Positions 52,584-60,860 of a stretch of DNA of 64,000 nt are shown piece after piece. The stretch is from Actinomycetota bacterium (GTDB lineage Bacteria; Actinomycetota; Nitriliruptoria; Nitriliruptorales; Nitriliruptoraceae). Under the pieces are notes generated by a model. That model was not told the origin of the DNA and did not search any database. It was given only the letters and a program-made list of their open reading frames with translations. The stretch is from assembly GCA_019347575.1 (NCBI GenBank), contig JAHWKY010000004.1, forward strand, positions 1 to 64,000, in the 5' to 3' direction. How positions within the stretch are numbered: position 1 is the first letter of the stretch; each line of letters begins with the position of its first letter. Position numbers and translations under genes: made by a program.

Positions 52584-55500
52584 TCACAGACTGTCGCTGT
52601 CCTTGGAGATGTAGCCGAGCATGAACGTCTGGGGCATGCCCAGGTTGGCGCCCTCCCACGAGTCCTCCTCGGCCAGCACCTGCACGTTGGCCTCAACCCC
52701 GTCCAGGGCGGCCTTGGCGGCGAACTGGTCGGGTGCCGCACCGACGAACAGGTCGAACGAGATCGACTTGCCCGGTGCGATCTGGCCGAGCGTGCTCGAC
52801 AGCAGCAGGTCCATCTGGACGCCGTAGTCGGCGCTGCTGCCGAACGGTGGGCTCATGTTCTCGCCGTAGTCGATGCGGTGGTCGCTGTTGTTGAACGAGT
52901 CGATGATCTGGGGGTCGGGATGTTCGGTTCCCTTGGTCGTCAGCACGACATCGTCGGGGATCCCGGTGAGGAAGGTGTGCTGGTTGGTGATGAACTGCAC
53001 CCCTGCGTAGTTGGCCTTCTCGACGTCCCAGTCCATCACTCGCCGGTAGAGGGGGTCGATGGTCGTGCTGCCGCGGTTAGCCAGGGTGACGCGGACCTTG
53101 AACAATCGCGGGTCGCCGGTCAGGCTGTACTGGTGCGTGACGCGCAGCCACACGTCACGGTCGAACGAGGTCACATCGATGGTGGACGTGGCGGTGGTGC
53201 CGCTGGAGTCGAAGTCGACGATGTCGAGGTTCTCCACCCCTCCCGGCAGGTTGACCAGCAGATGGTGGCAGCGGTTGACGCCGGTCGAGATGCCGCTGTT
53301 GAAGTCCAGGATGCCCCAGCCCTCGCACGGGTTGACAGGTTCGGAGAGCCCGTCGTTGCCGGTGTTGATGCTCCGTACCCCCCGCCACGGCGACTTGCGG
53401 TGCGGCGAGTCGTTGCTGGCGGGGGCACCGAGCGTGGCGCTGGAGGTCAGGCCCAGCTCCACGGAGCTGCTCGCGAGGGTCTGGTAGTCGTGGAAGTAGT
53501 CAGCGGTCCAGGACACGTCGACGCCGCGCAGCACCTGGTCGGGTCGTGCGCCGAAGGCGATCACCAGCGTGGCCAGGTCGCAGTCGGCGGGCATGTGGAC
53601 CTCCAGGGTCATCACGTTGTCCACCCACACCCCGGTCCTGGCACCGGCGACGCAGCCGCTGGGCCACGCGCCCGAGGGAGCGAGGACGACGGTCACGTCA
53701 CGTTCGCGGCTGGTCCGAACCTCCACGCGGAGCAGACCGGGCGGGCCGGTGGGGCTGAACTCGACGTAGTGGGCACCGCCCGGAGACATCTCGCCGCTGC
53801 CTTGCAGGCGGCTCTGGCCGATCGTGCGCCGGTCCGCCTTGGGCTTGGGGTTGTTGGCTAGGTGGATCCGCCGCCAGATCTCTTCGGGGTCCCGCAGTCC
53901 GCCCGGCATGGCGTCGGCGTAGGTGACGGGGTAGCGGTAGGTGTCGCGCCAGAAGTTGGCGACGACCTCGGGGAAGCTGCTGCCGTGGTTCTCCACGGTC
54001 TCGGTGATGCTGTGCTGGATGCTGTTGTCGAAGAACCCGTCACCGACGATGTCCCAGATCTGACGGATCACGTCGGTGCCGAACCGGTCCTCGAGGTGGG
54101 TGGCGAACACGAACGAGCCGTAGGCGCGGCCCGCCCTGGCGAACGGGTTGGAGATGTCGTTGAGCGGCTTGTGGGGTGAGGACAGCACGCTGCCGATGTC
54201 GTTGGCGTAGCGGCCACGCTGCTCGGCGTCGTTGAACAGTCCGTCGTCATCGGCGGGGACACGGTTCTTCTTCTCGAGGTCGACGAAGACGTGCATGGTG
54301 GCCCACTCGGCGGTGGCCTCCCCCCACCACAGGTAGTCGGTGCTCCAGTCGCTCATCGAGTAGTACTTCAGCTGCACGACGTGGAAGAACTCGTGGATGG
54401 GCAGGTTGATGCCGACGGTGCCGTTGTCCATCCAGATCGATTCCTCCGCGAACGGCAGCGGCGGCACCCAGCCCCCTCCGTCGGGCATGGCGGTCAGCAG
54501 CACCTGGGTCCGGGGCGGGGGCAGCAGGTAGCCCATATCGTCGTAGACGCGTCGAGCCTCCTCCAGCGACCACAGCACCCGGTCGACGATGTCGGGCACA
54601 CCGTTGCTGACCCTATTGAGGGAGGCATCAAAAAAGTCGGTCAGCTGCACCGTGTTGAGGCCCTCGACGCGGTAGCGGACGGTGAAGTTGGCGCTGTCGC
54701 GTCTGCACTGGAAGAGGATCAACCCCGCGTCGGCGAACTCGGGCGTGGGACACTTGGGCAGCGTCGACTGCGTCGTCGCGTCCAGCGTCGAGGCGGTGGA
54801 CCCGTCCAGTTTGACGGTGAGGTGGTCGGTGATCGCGTCGCGGGTGGCCTGGGTGAGGTCGTCCCAGCTCTGCAGGAACTGCATCCCGGCCTGGTCGGCG
54901 TCGAGCTCACCCATGTCGGTGGTCCGGTAGCGGTCAGGTAGACGGTCGGGGTTGGTCAGCGCGTACACGCCGTAGAGGGCACGGTCGTCCTGGTCCAGGA
55001 TGCCGGCTTGGTGGTCGGCTTCGACCCGTTCGGCGGCGGAGAGACCGTTGCCGACCGTGACCTGCGGCCCGATGAGTGGAGGAGCGCTCTGGCCATCGAG
55101 GTCGAACACGACGCGTGTGCGGTAGGTGCCGTCGGGGAAGTCGGCCGCCCCATTGGTTTGGGACGTCGTGTCCCAGGACCCCTGCCACGTCCCGTCCGCA
55201 GCGGGGGTGTCGGTCACGGCGACGTCTCGCCACGTCGACTCGGTGGCGGCGGCGACCTGGAAGGTCGCGCTCGTCGCCGAGGCCGGTCCGAGCGCGGACA
55301 GCTCGACGGCGGACCACACGCTCTGGGCCTCGCCGGGCTTGACGAACGAGTAGCTGCCTGTGTTGACCGCGAGACGCACGTGAGCGGTGGTTCCCAGGTT
55401 GCCGGCGGCATCGCGGGCCCGTGCATGCAGCCACCACACGCCGTCGTCGACGCTCGCGAGGATGCTGCGGTCGCTGGTGGTCTGGGTCGGGACCGTGTCG

Positions 55501-58139
55501 GGTACCTGGTCGATCGCCCAGCGGTGCTCCCGCACGGGCGCGACGCTGGCCGGCGGCGTCAGCTCGGCCACCAAGCCTGCAACCGGGTGCCAAGCGTCGG
55601 GGTCGGGATGGGTGGGGAGGGTGACGGCGGGGGCGGCCGGCGCGGTCGCGTCGATGCGGACCCGGTAGTGACCGGTACGACCCCACAGCCCGGCGACGTT
55701 CCTGGCCCGGACGTGGAACCACCACTCTCCATCCGACAGGCCCGTGTAGAGCTGCGACGCGGCGGTGCCCTCCGAGACCGCGTCGGGTTCGGTGCCGGGC
55801 AGCTGGTCGAGCACGTACGAGTAGCCGTCGACCTGCACCCCTGAGACCAGCACGTTCCACTCCACGTAGAGATCACGTGACGCGCGCCACAGGTTCTGGC
55901 TGGGATGTGTCTGGGAGAACACCGCGGGTGCGGGGGGAGCCGGGCTGGCACCTCCCAGCAGCATCGGGCCGTACGCCACGTCGGGTGTGGCGTTGCCGGC
56001 CTTGTCGATGGCGCGTACGTGGAACCACCACTCGCCGGCAGCGAGCTTCGCACCTGCTGCGTTGGAGAAGGTCACGTCGGGGTCGCCGTCGCGGACCGTG
56101 TCCGCAGATTCGTCCTCGGATTGGTTGAACGCCCACGAGTAGCCCGCCAGTTCTGAGTCGGCGTCCGGCGACGATCTCCACCACACGCGCGGGTTGAACG
56201 TGTCCACCAGCTCGCGCCTGGGGGTAGACCCCGCCAGGACCTCCGGCAGCGGAGGCAGGGCATCATCGATCCGGATCCGGTGGTGCGACGTCGCACTCGC
56301 GCCGCCGGCCCGGTCCACGGCACGCACGTGGAACCACCACTCCCCCGCAGCGAGGTTGAAGAACGATCGGCTGGGCGCGGTCGTCATGACCTGCGCCGAT
56401 GGCTGGGTGGTCGGCACCCTGTTGATCGTGTAGGCGTAGCCCGCGACCCCCGAGGTCGCGTCCGTCGCCGTCCACGACAGGCGCGGATCATCGCTGACGT
56501 ACCAGCTCGCGGGGTCGGGATGGGTCATCGATTTCAGGTCGCTCAGGTCCGGCGACGCCGTGTCGACCCCGACCCGGAAGTGGGCGGTACCACTCCACAG
56601 CCCATCGCTTCGCTGTGCGCGTACGTGGAACCACCACTCCCCATCGTCGAGTCCGGGCAGGGTGACCGACGGTGTCGTGGTCGGGTTGGTGTCCACAGGG
56701 ATGGTGGTCGCGGAGGTGTCCAACGTCCAGGTGTAGCCGGCGATGTCGGCTCCGTTGTCGATGCTCCACGCCAGCTCGACCTCGTTAGATGGGTACCAGG
56801 CGCCCTCGTCGGGATGCGTCACCGAGGACACCGTGGGGGCCGGCGGCGGAGGTGTGTAGTCAACCACGATCCTCGGAGCGTTCCCCGAGCTGTGCCTGCT
56901 CGAGTCGTACATGGGGCCGGCCACCGTCGTGGCCTCGTTGCCCAGCATCAGCGCGAACCCGTTGAACGGCGCGCCAGCGGTGACCCACGCCTCGACCTGG
57001 CTGGAGACGTCGAAGTCGTGCCATTCGGTCAGCCCCGACTGCCACGCGGGGCGATCGTAGGTGGCGAACGGCTGCGCCGCCGTGATCGCCGCCAGCTCAT
57101 CCCAGGTCGACGTCGCGTCCCACCCGCCCGTCAGCTCGCGCAACTCGATGCTGTAGTCGTGCTCGTTGCAACGGAAGGTACTGCCCAGACACGCTCGCAG
57201 GTGCGCGCTGAAGGTGGCACTGTTGATGGTCGAGCCCGCAGGGATCTGGGACAGGTCGAAGCGGAGGAACGACCGGAGCTGGTCGATGTCGTATCCGTCC
57301 TCGTTCCACGACCCCGCCCCGAGGTGGATGTCGGTGGTGTTCAGCGCCCAACAGCCGCCACACCCCTCGGACTGGCGGTACGTGTAGGCGTCCATCACCA
57401 GCCCGCTACCGTCGCTGAAGTTGATCGTGGGGTCCAGCACGATCGGGTAGGACCGCCCCTCCAGCCAGCGCTCGTCGACCGACACCACCAGCTTCCATCC
57501 GTGAGCGATCGGCTCCACGGCGAGATGGGCACTTGCAGGATCCATGGCAACCGGGACGTGCCCCTCGCCGACGTCCTCGTAGGCGAACGGTGGCGGCAGC
57601 TCGACCCTGACCCCGCCCTCCAGGAGTCGGCTCGCCTGCAGACCGCCGGTGGGGGTCGCCTCGAGCTCGCCCAGCAGACGATTGGGGTCGATCAGCTCGA
57701 ACGTGAAGCTGTGCGGTGCATCGGGCGACTTCAGCACCAACTTCTTGGTCACGCCCGCCGGCGCGACCAGGAACTGAAGGTCGGTGTCCGTCGCCACATC
57801 TCGGTAGACGACCCCTCCACCGCGGGGGTCAGGCAGAGGCTTGGCGATAGAGAGTTCCGGTGCCGCCACGCGCACCGTTCGGTTCTCCGCAAGCTCCACA
57901 CGCAGCAAATCCGCAGGTGAGTCGCCGAAGACGATCGGTCGCCAGGCTCCGTCGGCCACGAACGGCCTCCCGCGATGTCCCGTCGCGCGCACCCCGGCAT
58001 CCACCCGCTCGGGTCGGACCTCGCGCGTGTCGTGCACGGGAGCCGTGAACAGCTCCGTGGTGACGCTCCCGGCAGGGTTGACACGTCGATGCGTGAACGG
58101 TGTCCACGACTCCACGTGCTCCGGTGGACGGATCGGCAC
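52584..58139 (-). CDS. Giant secreted multidomain protein with HExxH peptidase region
   Basis: 1851 aa in the open frame. A DNRLRE-type beta-domain (about 245-430) is followed by five Ig/FN3-like repeats each containing (D/A)GEWWFHVRA or a close variant (about 440-930), then a linker and a peptidase region with H1249-E-F-F-H1253 and WWGEATAEW (Glu1274), resembling gluzincin-type or MXAN_6640-like putative proteases. A C-terminal beta-rich region closes the protein. This frame begins at GTG 58139 with no signal peptide; an obvious one lies just upstream in another frame (58140-58291), so the gene is probably frameshifted. Confidence 0.8.
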   Translation of the reverse strand: MPIRPPEHVESWTPFTHRRVNPAGSVTTELFTAPVHDTREVRPERVDAGVRATGHRGRPFVADGAWRPIVFGDSPADLLRVELAENRTVRVAAPELSIAKPLPDPRGGGVVYRDVATDTDLQFLVAPAGVTKKLVLKSPDAPHSFTFELIDPNRLLGELEATPTGGLQASRLLEGGVRVELPPPFAYEDVGEGHVPVAMDPASAHLAVEPIAHGWKLVVSVDERWLEGRSYPIVLDPTINFSDGSGLVMDAYTYRQSEGCGGCWALNTTDIHLGAGSWNEDGYDIDQLRSFLRFDLSQIPAGSTINSATFSAHLRACLGSTFRCNEHDYSIELRELTGGWDATSTWDELAAITAAQPFATYDRPAWQSGLTEWHDFDVSSQVEAWVTAGAPFNGFALMLGNEATTVAGPMYDSSRHSSGNAPRIVVDYTPPPPAPTVSSVTHPDEGAWYPSNEVELAWSIDNGADIAGYTWTLDTSATTIPVDTNPTTTPSVTLPGLDDGEWWFHVRAQRSDGLWSGTAHFRVGVDTASPDLSDLKSMTHPDPASWYVSDDPRLSWTATDATSGVAGYAYTINRVPTTQPSAQVMTTAPSRSFFNLAAGEWWFHVRAVDRAGGASATSHHRIRIDDALPPLPEVLAGSTPRRELVDTFNPRVWWRSSPDADSELAGYSWAFNQSEDESADTVRDGDPDVTFSNAAGAKLAAGEWWFHVRAIDKAGNATPDVAYGPMLLGGASPAPPAPAVFSQTHPSQNLWRASRDLYVEWNVLVSGVQVDGYSYVLDQLPGTEPDAVSEGTAASQLYTGLSDGEWWFHVRARNVAGLWGRTGHYRVRIDATAPAAPAVTLPTHPDPDAWHPVAGLVAELTPPASVAPVREHRWAIDQVPDTVPTQTTSDRSILASVDDGVWWLHARARDAAGNLGTTAHVRLAVNTGSYSFVKPGEAQSVWSAVELSALGPASATSATFQVAAATESTWRDVAVTDTPAADGTWQGSWDTTSQTNGAADFPDGTYRTRVVFDLDGQSAPPLIGPQVTVGNGLSAAERVEADHQAGILDQDDRALYGVYALTNPDRLPDRYRTTDMGELDADQAGMQFLQSWDDLTQATRDAITDHLTVKLDGSTASTLDATTQSTLPKCPTPEFADAGLILFQCRRDSANFTVRYRVEGLNTVQLTDFFDASLNRVSNGVPDIVDRVLWSLEEARRVYDDMGYLLPPPRTQVLLTAMPDGGGWVPPLPFAEESIWMDNGTVGINLPIHEFFHVVQLKYYSMSDWSTDYLWWGEATAEWATMHVFVDLEKKNRVPADDDGLFNDAEQRGRYANDIGSVLSSPHKPLNDISNPFARAGRAYGSFVFATHLEDRFGTDVIRQIWDIVGDGFFDNSIQHSITETVENHGSSFPEVVANFWRDTYRYPVTYADAMPGGLRDPEEIWRRIHLANNPKPKADRRTIGQSRLQGSGEMSPGGAHYVEFSPTGPPGLLRVEVRTSRERDVTVVLAPSGAWPSGCVAGARTGVWVDNVMTLEVHMPADCDLATLVIAFGARPDQVLRGVDVSWTADYFHDYQTLASSSVELGLTSSATLGAPASNDSPHRKSPWRGVRSINTGNDGLSEPVNPCEGWGILDFNSGISTGVNRCHHLLVNLPGGVENLDIVDFDSSGTTATSTIDVTSFDRDVWLRVTHQYSLTGDPRLFKVRVTLANRGSTTIDPLYRRVMDWDVEKANYAGVQFITNQHTFLTGIPDDVVLTTKGTEHPDPQIIDSFNNSDHRIDYGENMSPPFGSSADYGVQMDLLLSSTLGQIAPGKSISFDLFVGAAPDQFAAKAALDGVEANVQVLAEEDSWEGANLGMPQTFMLGYISKDSDSL
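55330..56880 (-). repeat. Five tandem Ig/FN3-like repeat units within the giant gene
   Basis: Units of about 285-306 bp recur, each with the same GTGGAACCACCACTC-like block on the plus strand near 56626, 56327, 56021, 55713 and (diverged) 55428. They encode about 100-residue domains ending in WWFHVRA-type strands and RVRID-type linkers. Similarity is highest in the WWFHVRA strand, consistent with ancient duplication and local conversion. Confidence 0.7.
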
Positions 58140-58291
58140 GTCGGCGACCGCACCGTCGGGAGCCAGCCCTGGCTGTCATCCTCCTGAGCGGAGGCCGCTG
58201 GCTGCCTCCACGGACCCGCCGTCGTCACAACGCTGGCCGCCAGCGCGGTCATGACGAGCCAGGACAGTCTCGATGAGCGCGGGCTTCGCAT
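58140..58291 (-). other. Signal-peptide segment of the giant gene in the -1 frame
   Basis: ATG 58291 with a strong GGGGGAGA site starts MRSPRSSRLSWLVMTALAAS, a signal peptide with SPase I site ASA-QE at 35/36. Its frame diverges from the 1851-aa frame. The latter has a stop at 58176-58178, so the join must lie in 58140-58175, where PGLAPDGAVADV leads into the body. A one-base loss explains the arrangement. Read through, the protein would be about 1900 aa with a normal export signal. Confidence 0.65.
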
Positions 58292-58589
58292 GGTGTTCTC
58301 CCCCGTTCGCCGCCGACCATGCGAGGCACCGCACCAAAGGCGGGGCTAGACCAAGTGCATCAGACGACGACCATGATCGCATCGGAGACCGAGGTCAAGC
58401 AGAACCCGCTATCGACGCATCGAACCGGACAAAGCGAGCGAAACCGAGCCGGTTCCGCACAGCCGAGCTGCGTCGGCGCACGCGGGGAGGGGCGATGCCA
58501 AGCTCGACGGCAGATCGGAGCAACCGCCGCTATCGCGTCCAGTGGCATGGTGGAGCGCGGAGGTGCGTCCGAGTAGCATCCCTCTGCGG
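58292..58589. other. Non-coding region upstream of the giant secreted protein
   Basis: 298 bp between the signal-peptide ATG (58291, minus) and the stop of the stress-like gene (58590, minus), so it carries the promoter of the giant gene. Inverted arms GAACCGG (58422-58428) and CCGGTTC (58449-58455) are the only structure I note. An 85-codon plus-strand frame here has no recognisable features and is not called. Confidence 0.5.
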
Positions 58590-59297
58590 CTACCGCGGCA
58601 GATCGAAGTGCATGCCCTCGGTCGGGTCACGTACCAGCGGATCGATGGGCGGCCCGGGTGTCCGTGTGTTCGACTTCGGCTCGCGTGGATCGTCAGGGTG
58701 CTCGAGGGTGGTGACGGGTACATCGAGTCGACGCGTGAGACGACTCGGTAGGTCGAGCTTCAACCAGCGCGACACGCCGGCGGGCAGGGTCGAGACGATC
58801 ACCTCGTTCACTTCCGGCCAGCGTTGGAGGGCGAGCGTCACCGCTTCCAGCGGATCGGGGGGGCCGACGTCTCCGGTCACCACGAAGCCCTGCGCCTGCA
58901 GCTGCTTGACGACCTCATCGAGTCGGGATCCGGCGACCGTCCGTGCTGCCGAACGGCCGGCCTCGATCAGGTCGTCGTCGACGAGCTCCTCCTCGGTCTC
59001 GGGATCGGGCGGTGTGGCTGGCACGATCACGAACACCTGCAACCGTTGGGCACGGGCGCGTCGCCGCAGCTCTCTGTGGAGCGCGGGACCGGCCAGCGTC
59101 TTGTTGGCCACCACCAGAACCGTCCGTGTGGCGCTGGGGTCTCCCCGGAGGGCATCGAGCTGTTCCTGTAGCGCGCGCCGACGGGTCTGCAGTTCCGACA
59201 AGCGCTGGTGATCGCCCCGATCGACCGACGCGAGGTCCTCGTCGAGCGCGTCGAGTTCGTCGATCAGCCCCTGCAGATCCCGGCCCTCGTGTCCCAC
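58590..59297 (-). CDS. Coiled-coil and universal-stress-like domain protein
   Basis: 235 aa. An N-terminal coiled coil (about 5-50, ELDALDEDLASVDRGDHQRL) precedes an alpha/beta domain resembling universal stress proteins (TVLVVANKTLAGPALHREL, VNEVIVSTLPAGVSRWLKLD, DVPVTTLEHPDD). The GVSRWLKLDLPSRL phrase recurs in actinobacterial proteins of unknown role. Start GTG 59297 has GGGAGGCG. Ligand and function unknown. Confidence 0.7.
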   Translation of the reverse strand: MGHEGRDLQGLIDELDALDEDLASVDRGDHQRLSELQTRRRALQEQLDALRGDPSATRTVLVVANKTLAGPALHRELRRRARAQRLQVFVIVPATPPDPETEEELVDDDLIEAGRSAARTVAGSRLDEVVKQLQAQGFVVTGDVGPPDPLEAVTLALQRWPEVNEVIVSTLPAGVSRWLKLDLPSRLTRRLDVPVTTLEHPDDPREPKSNTRTPGPPIDPLVRDPTEGMHFDLPR

Positions 59298-59432
59298 GTC
59301 TCGCCTCCCTGCGGCTGAACCACCATGCCAGCAGCATCCACGAACTCGGGTGCCGTCGGTGCCTGCCGGACTGGACGTGGTACCGGGTGTCGGTCACCGT
59401 CCGAACGGGCGGGGGTGACGAGCGGTGTGCGG

Positions 59433-60500
59433 TCAGGTGTGCGCGGACCGTCCCCACGCCCCCGCCTGTCGATCCCTCGACGGCTCGGCGAGGTCGCGAC
59501 CGACGATGTCGGAGAGGCGGGTCACGGTCTCGCGGAGGGTCAGGAGGTCGTCGCGGATCAGCGCCTGCGGTCCGTCGCACAGGGCGTGCTCAGGTTGCGG
59601 ATGCACGTCGATGATCACCCCGTCCGCACCCACGGCGATCGCCGCGCGCGTCAGCGGCAGCACCAGGTCGCGCTTGCCACCCGAGTGCGAGGGATCGACG
59701 ATGGTCGGCAGGTGCGTCAGGCTCTGCGCGACCGGGATCGCGGAGATGTCGAGCGTGTTGCGCGTGGTCGGCTCGTACGTGCGGATGCCGCGCTCGCACA
59801 GGACGATCTGCAGGTTGCCGGTGTGCGCGATGTACTCGGCGGCCATGATCCACTCGTCGATGGTGGCGGTCATGCCGCGCTTGAGCAGCACCGGCTTGCC
59901 GGCGATGCCGACCTCCTTGAGTAGCTGGAAGTTCTGCATGTTGCGCGTGCCGATCTGCAGCATGTCGGCCTTGGCCGACACCACCTCCACGTCCGCGGGC
60001 GTGACCACCTCGGTGACGAACGGCACCTCGAGGTCTCGGGACACCTCAGCGAGGATGTCCAGGCCCTTCTCACCGAGCCCCTGGAAGGAGTAGGGCGACG
60101 TGCGGGGCTTGTAGGCGCCGCCCCGGAAGATGGTGGCACCCGCCTCCTTCGCCATCTTGCACGCCGCGCGGGTCTGGTCCTCGGTCTCGACCGCACACGG
60201 TCCCGCGATGAGGGTGAACGTGTCGCGTCCTATCGGTACATCGCCGACCCACACGGTGGATGGTCGAGGGTGGGTCTCGGTGGACACCAGCTTGTACGGC
60301 TTGCTGACGCGGATGACGTCCTCGACGCCAGGGAAGGCGTGCAGTGGGAGCTCGGCGAACTGGGTGATGTCACCCACGAGCCCGATGATCGTCTGGTGCT
60401 TCCCGCGTGACACGAAGGCCTCGCCGCCCACCTCCGTCACCGCGGACACGACCTTGGTGATGTCCTCGTCGTTCGCGGTGTGGCGCATGACCACGACCAT
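59433..60500 (-). CDS. aroF: 3-deoxy-7-phosphoheptulonate (DAHP) synthase, type I-beta
   Basis: 355 aa. The N-terminal ferredoxin-like regulatory domain (1-70) is of the Thermotoga type, which in relatives binds aromatic end products. The catalytic barrel has IAGPCAVE, FRGGAYKPRTSPYSFQG, LQIGTRNMQNF, LLKRG and DPSHSGGKRDLV. It condenses PEP and erythrose-4-phosphate, the entry step of the shikimate pathway. Start ATG 60500 follows GGGAAGGA; GTG 60524 is possible. Four 39-bp repeats lie upstream. Confidence 0.95.
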   Translation of the reverse strand: MVVVMRHTANDEDITKVVSAVTEVGGEAFVSRGKHQTIIGLVGDITQFAELPLHAFPGVEDVIRVSKPYKLVSTETHPRPSTVWVGDVPIGRDTFTLIAGPCAVETEDQTRAACKMAKEAGATIFRGGAYKPRTSPYSFQGLGEKGLDILAEVSRDLEVPFVTEVVTPADVEVVSAKADMLQIGTRNMQNFQLLKEVGIAGKPVLLKRGMTATIDEWIMAAEYIAHTGNLQIVLCERGIRTYEPTTRNTLDISAIPVAQSLTHLPTIVDPSHSGGKRDLVLPLTRAAIAVGADGVIIDVHPQPEHALCDGPQALIRDDLLTLRETVTRLSDIVGRDLAEPSRDRQAGAWGRSAHT

Positions 60501-60557
60501 GCTCGTGTCCTTCCCGTAGGCCACACGTACCTCGTCGGCTCAGTTTCGAGTAGACCC

Positions 60558-60708
60558 GTGCTACCCGCCCTCCGGGCTACTTGAGCACGGTACTCCTGTG
60601 CTACCGCCCTCCGGGCTACTTGAGCACGGTACTCCTGTGCTACCGCCCTCCGGGCTACTTGAGCACGGTACTCCTGTGCTACCGCCCTCCGGGCTACTTG
60701 AGCACCGG
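60558..60708. repeat. 39-bp tandem repeat, four copies
   Basis: Exact units start at 60592 and 60631, a third at 60670 differs only in its last bases, and a truncated first copy (about 60558-60591) has one extra C. Each unit contains a small dyad GTGCT...GCCC-TCC-GGGC...AGCAC. The array sits 58-208 bp upstream of the aroF start. No variable spacers exist, so it is a direct-repeat (VNTR-like) array rather than a CRISPR. Confidence 0.9.
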
Positions 60709-60715
60709 ACACGTG

Positions 60716-60742
60716 AGCCCCGGAGCATCGCGCACCGGGGCT
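60716..60742. other. GC-rich hairpin beside the repeat array
   Basis: AGCCCCGG (60716-60723) pairs with CCGGGGCT (60735-60742) across an 11-nt loop. It lies just outside the 39-bp array in the aroF upstream region. It has no T-tract on either strand and could be a leader structure or binding site. Confidence 0.4.
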
Positions 60743-60860
60743 GATGAGACCAGCGTAACGCTCCGTGCAGACGGCCGACAACCGCATCCCGTGCTCGCGG
60801 CGGCCACACCGCTGCGTACCCTGCTGCGACGACGCCGCACCGGATCGAGAGAGGGCACAC

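Larger units (their letters stand above)
60501..60860. other. Divergent region between aroF and the zinc-ribbon/discoidin gene
   Basis: This 360-bp gap contains the 39-bp tandem repeats (60558-60708) and a hairpin (60716-60742). The right end has the GAGAGGG ribosome site of the plus-strand gene. Reading frames through the repeats carry no recognisable product and no run of aromatic codons that would mark an aroF leader peptide on the minus strand. Confidence 0.6.

Noticed and set aside
52566-53861. 431-codon plus-strand frame opposite the giant gene
   Set aside because: High-GC codon bias opens antisense frames. The minus-strand product has coherent domains and this one has none.
58319-58576. 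85-codon plus-strand frame upstream of the giant gene
   Set aside because: No convincing ribosome site, low-complexity composition and no recognisable feature.
60558-60708. Repeat array as a CRISPR
   Set aside because: Units are direct head-to-tail copies without variable spacers, and no cas gene is present.
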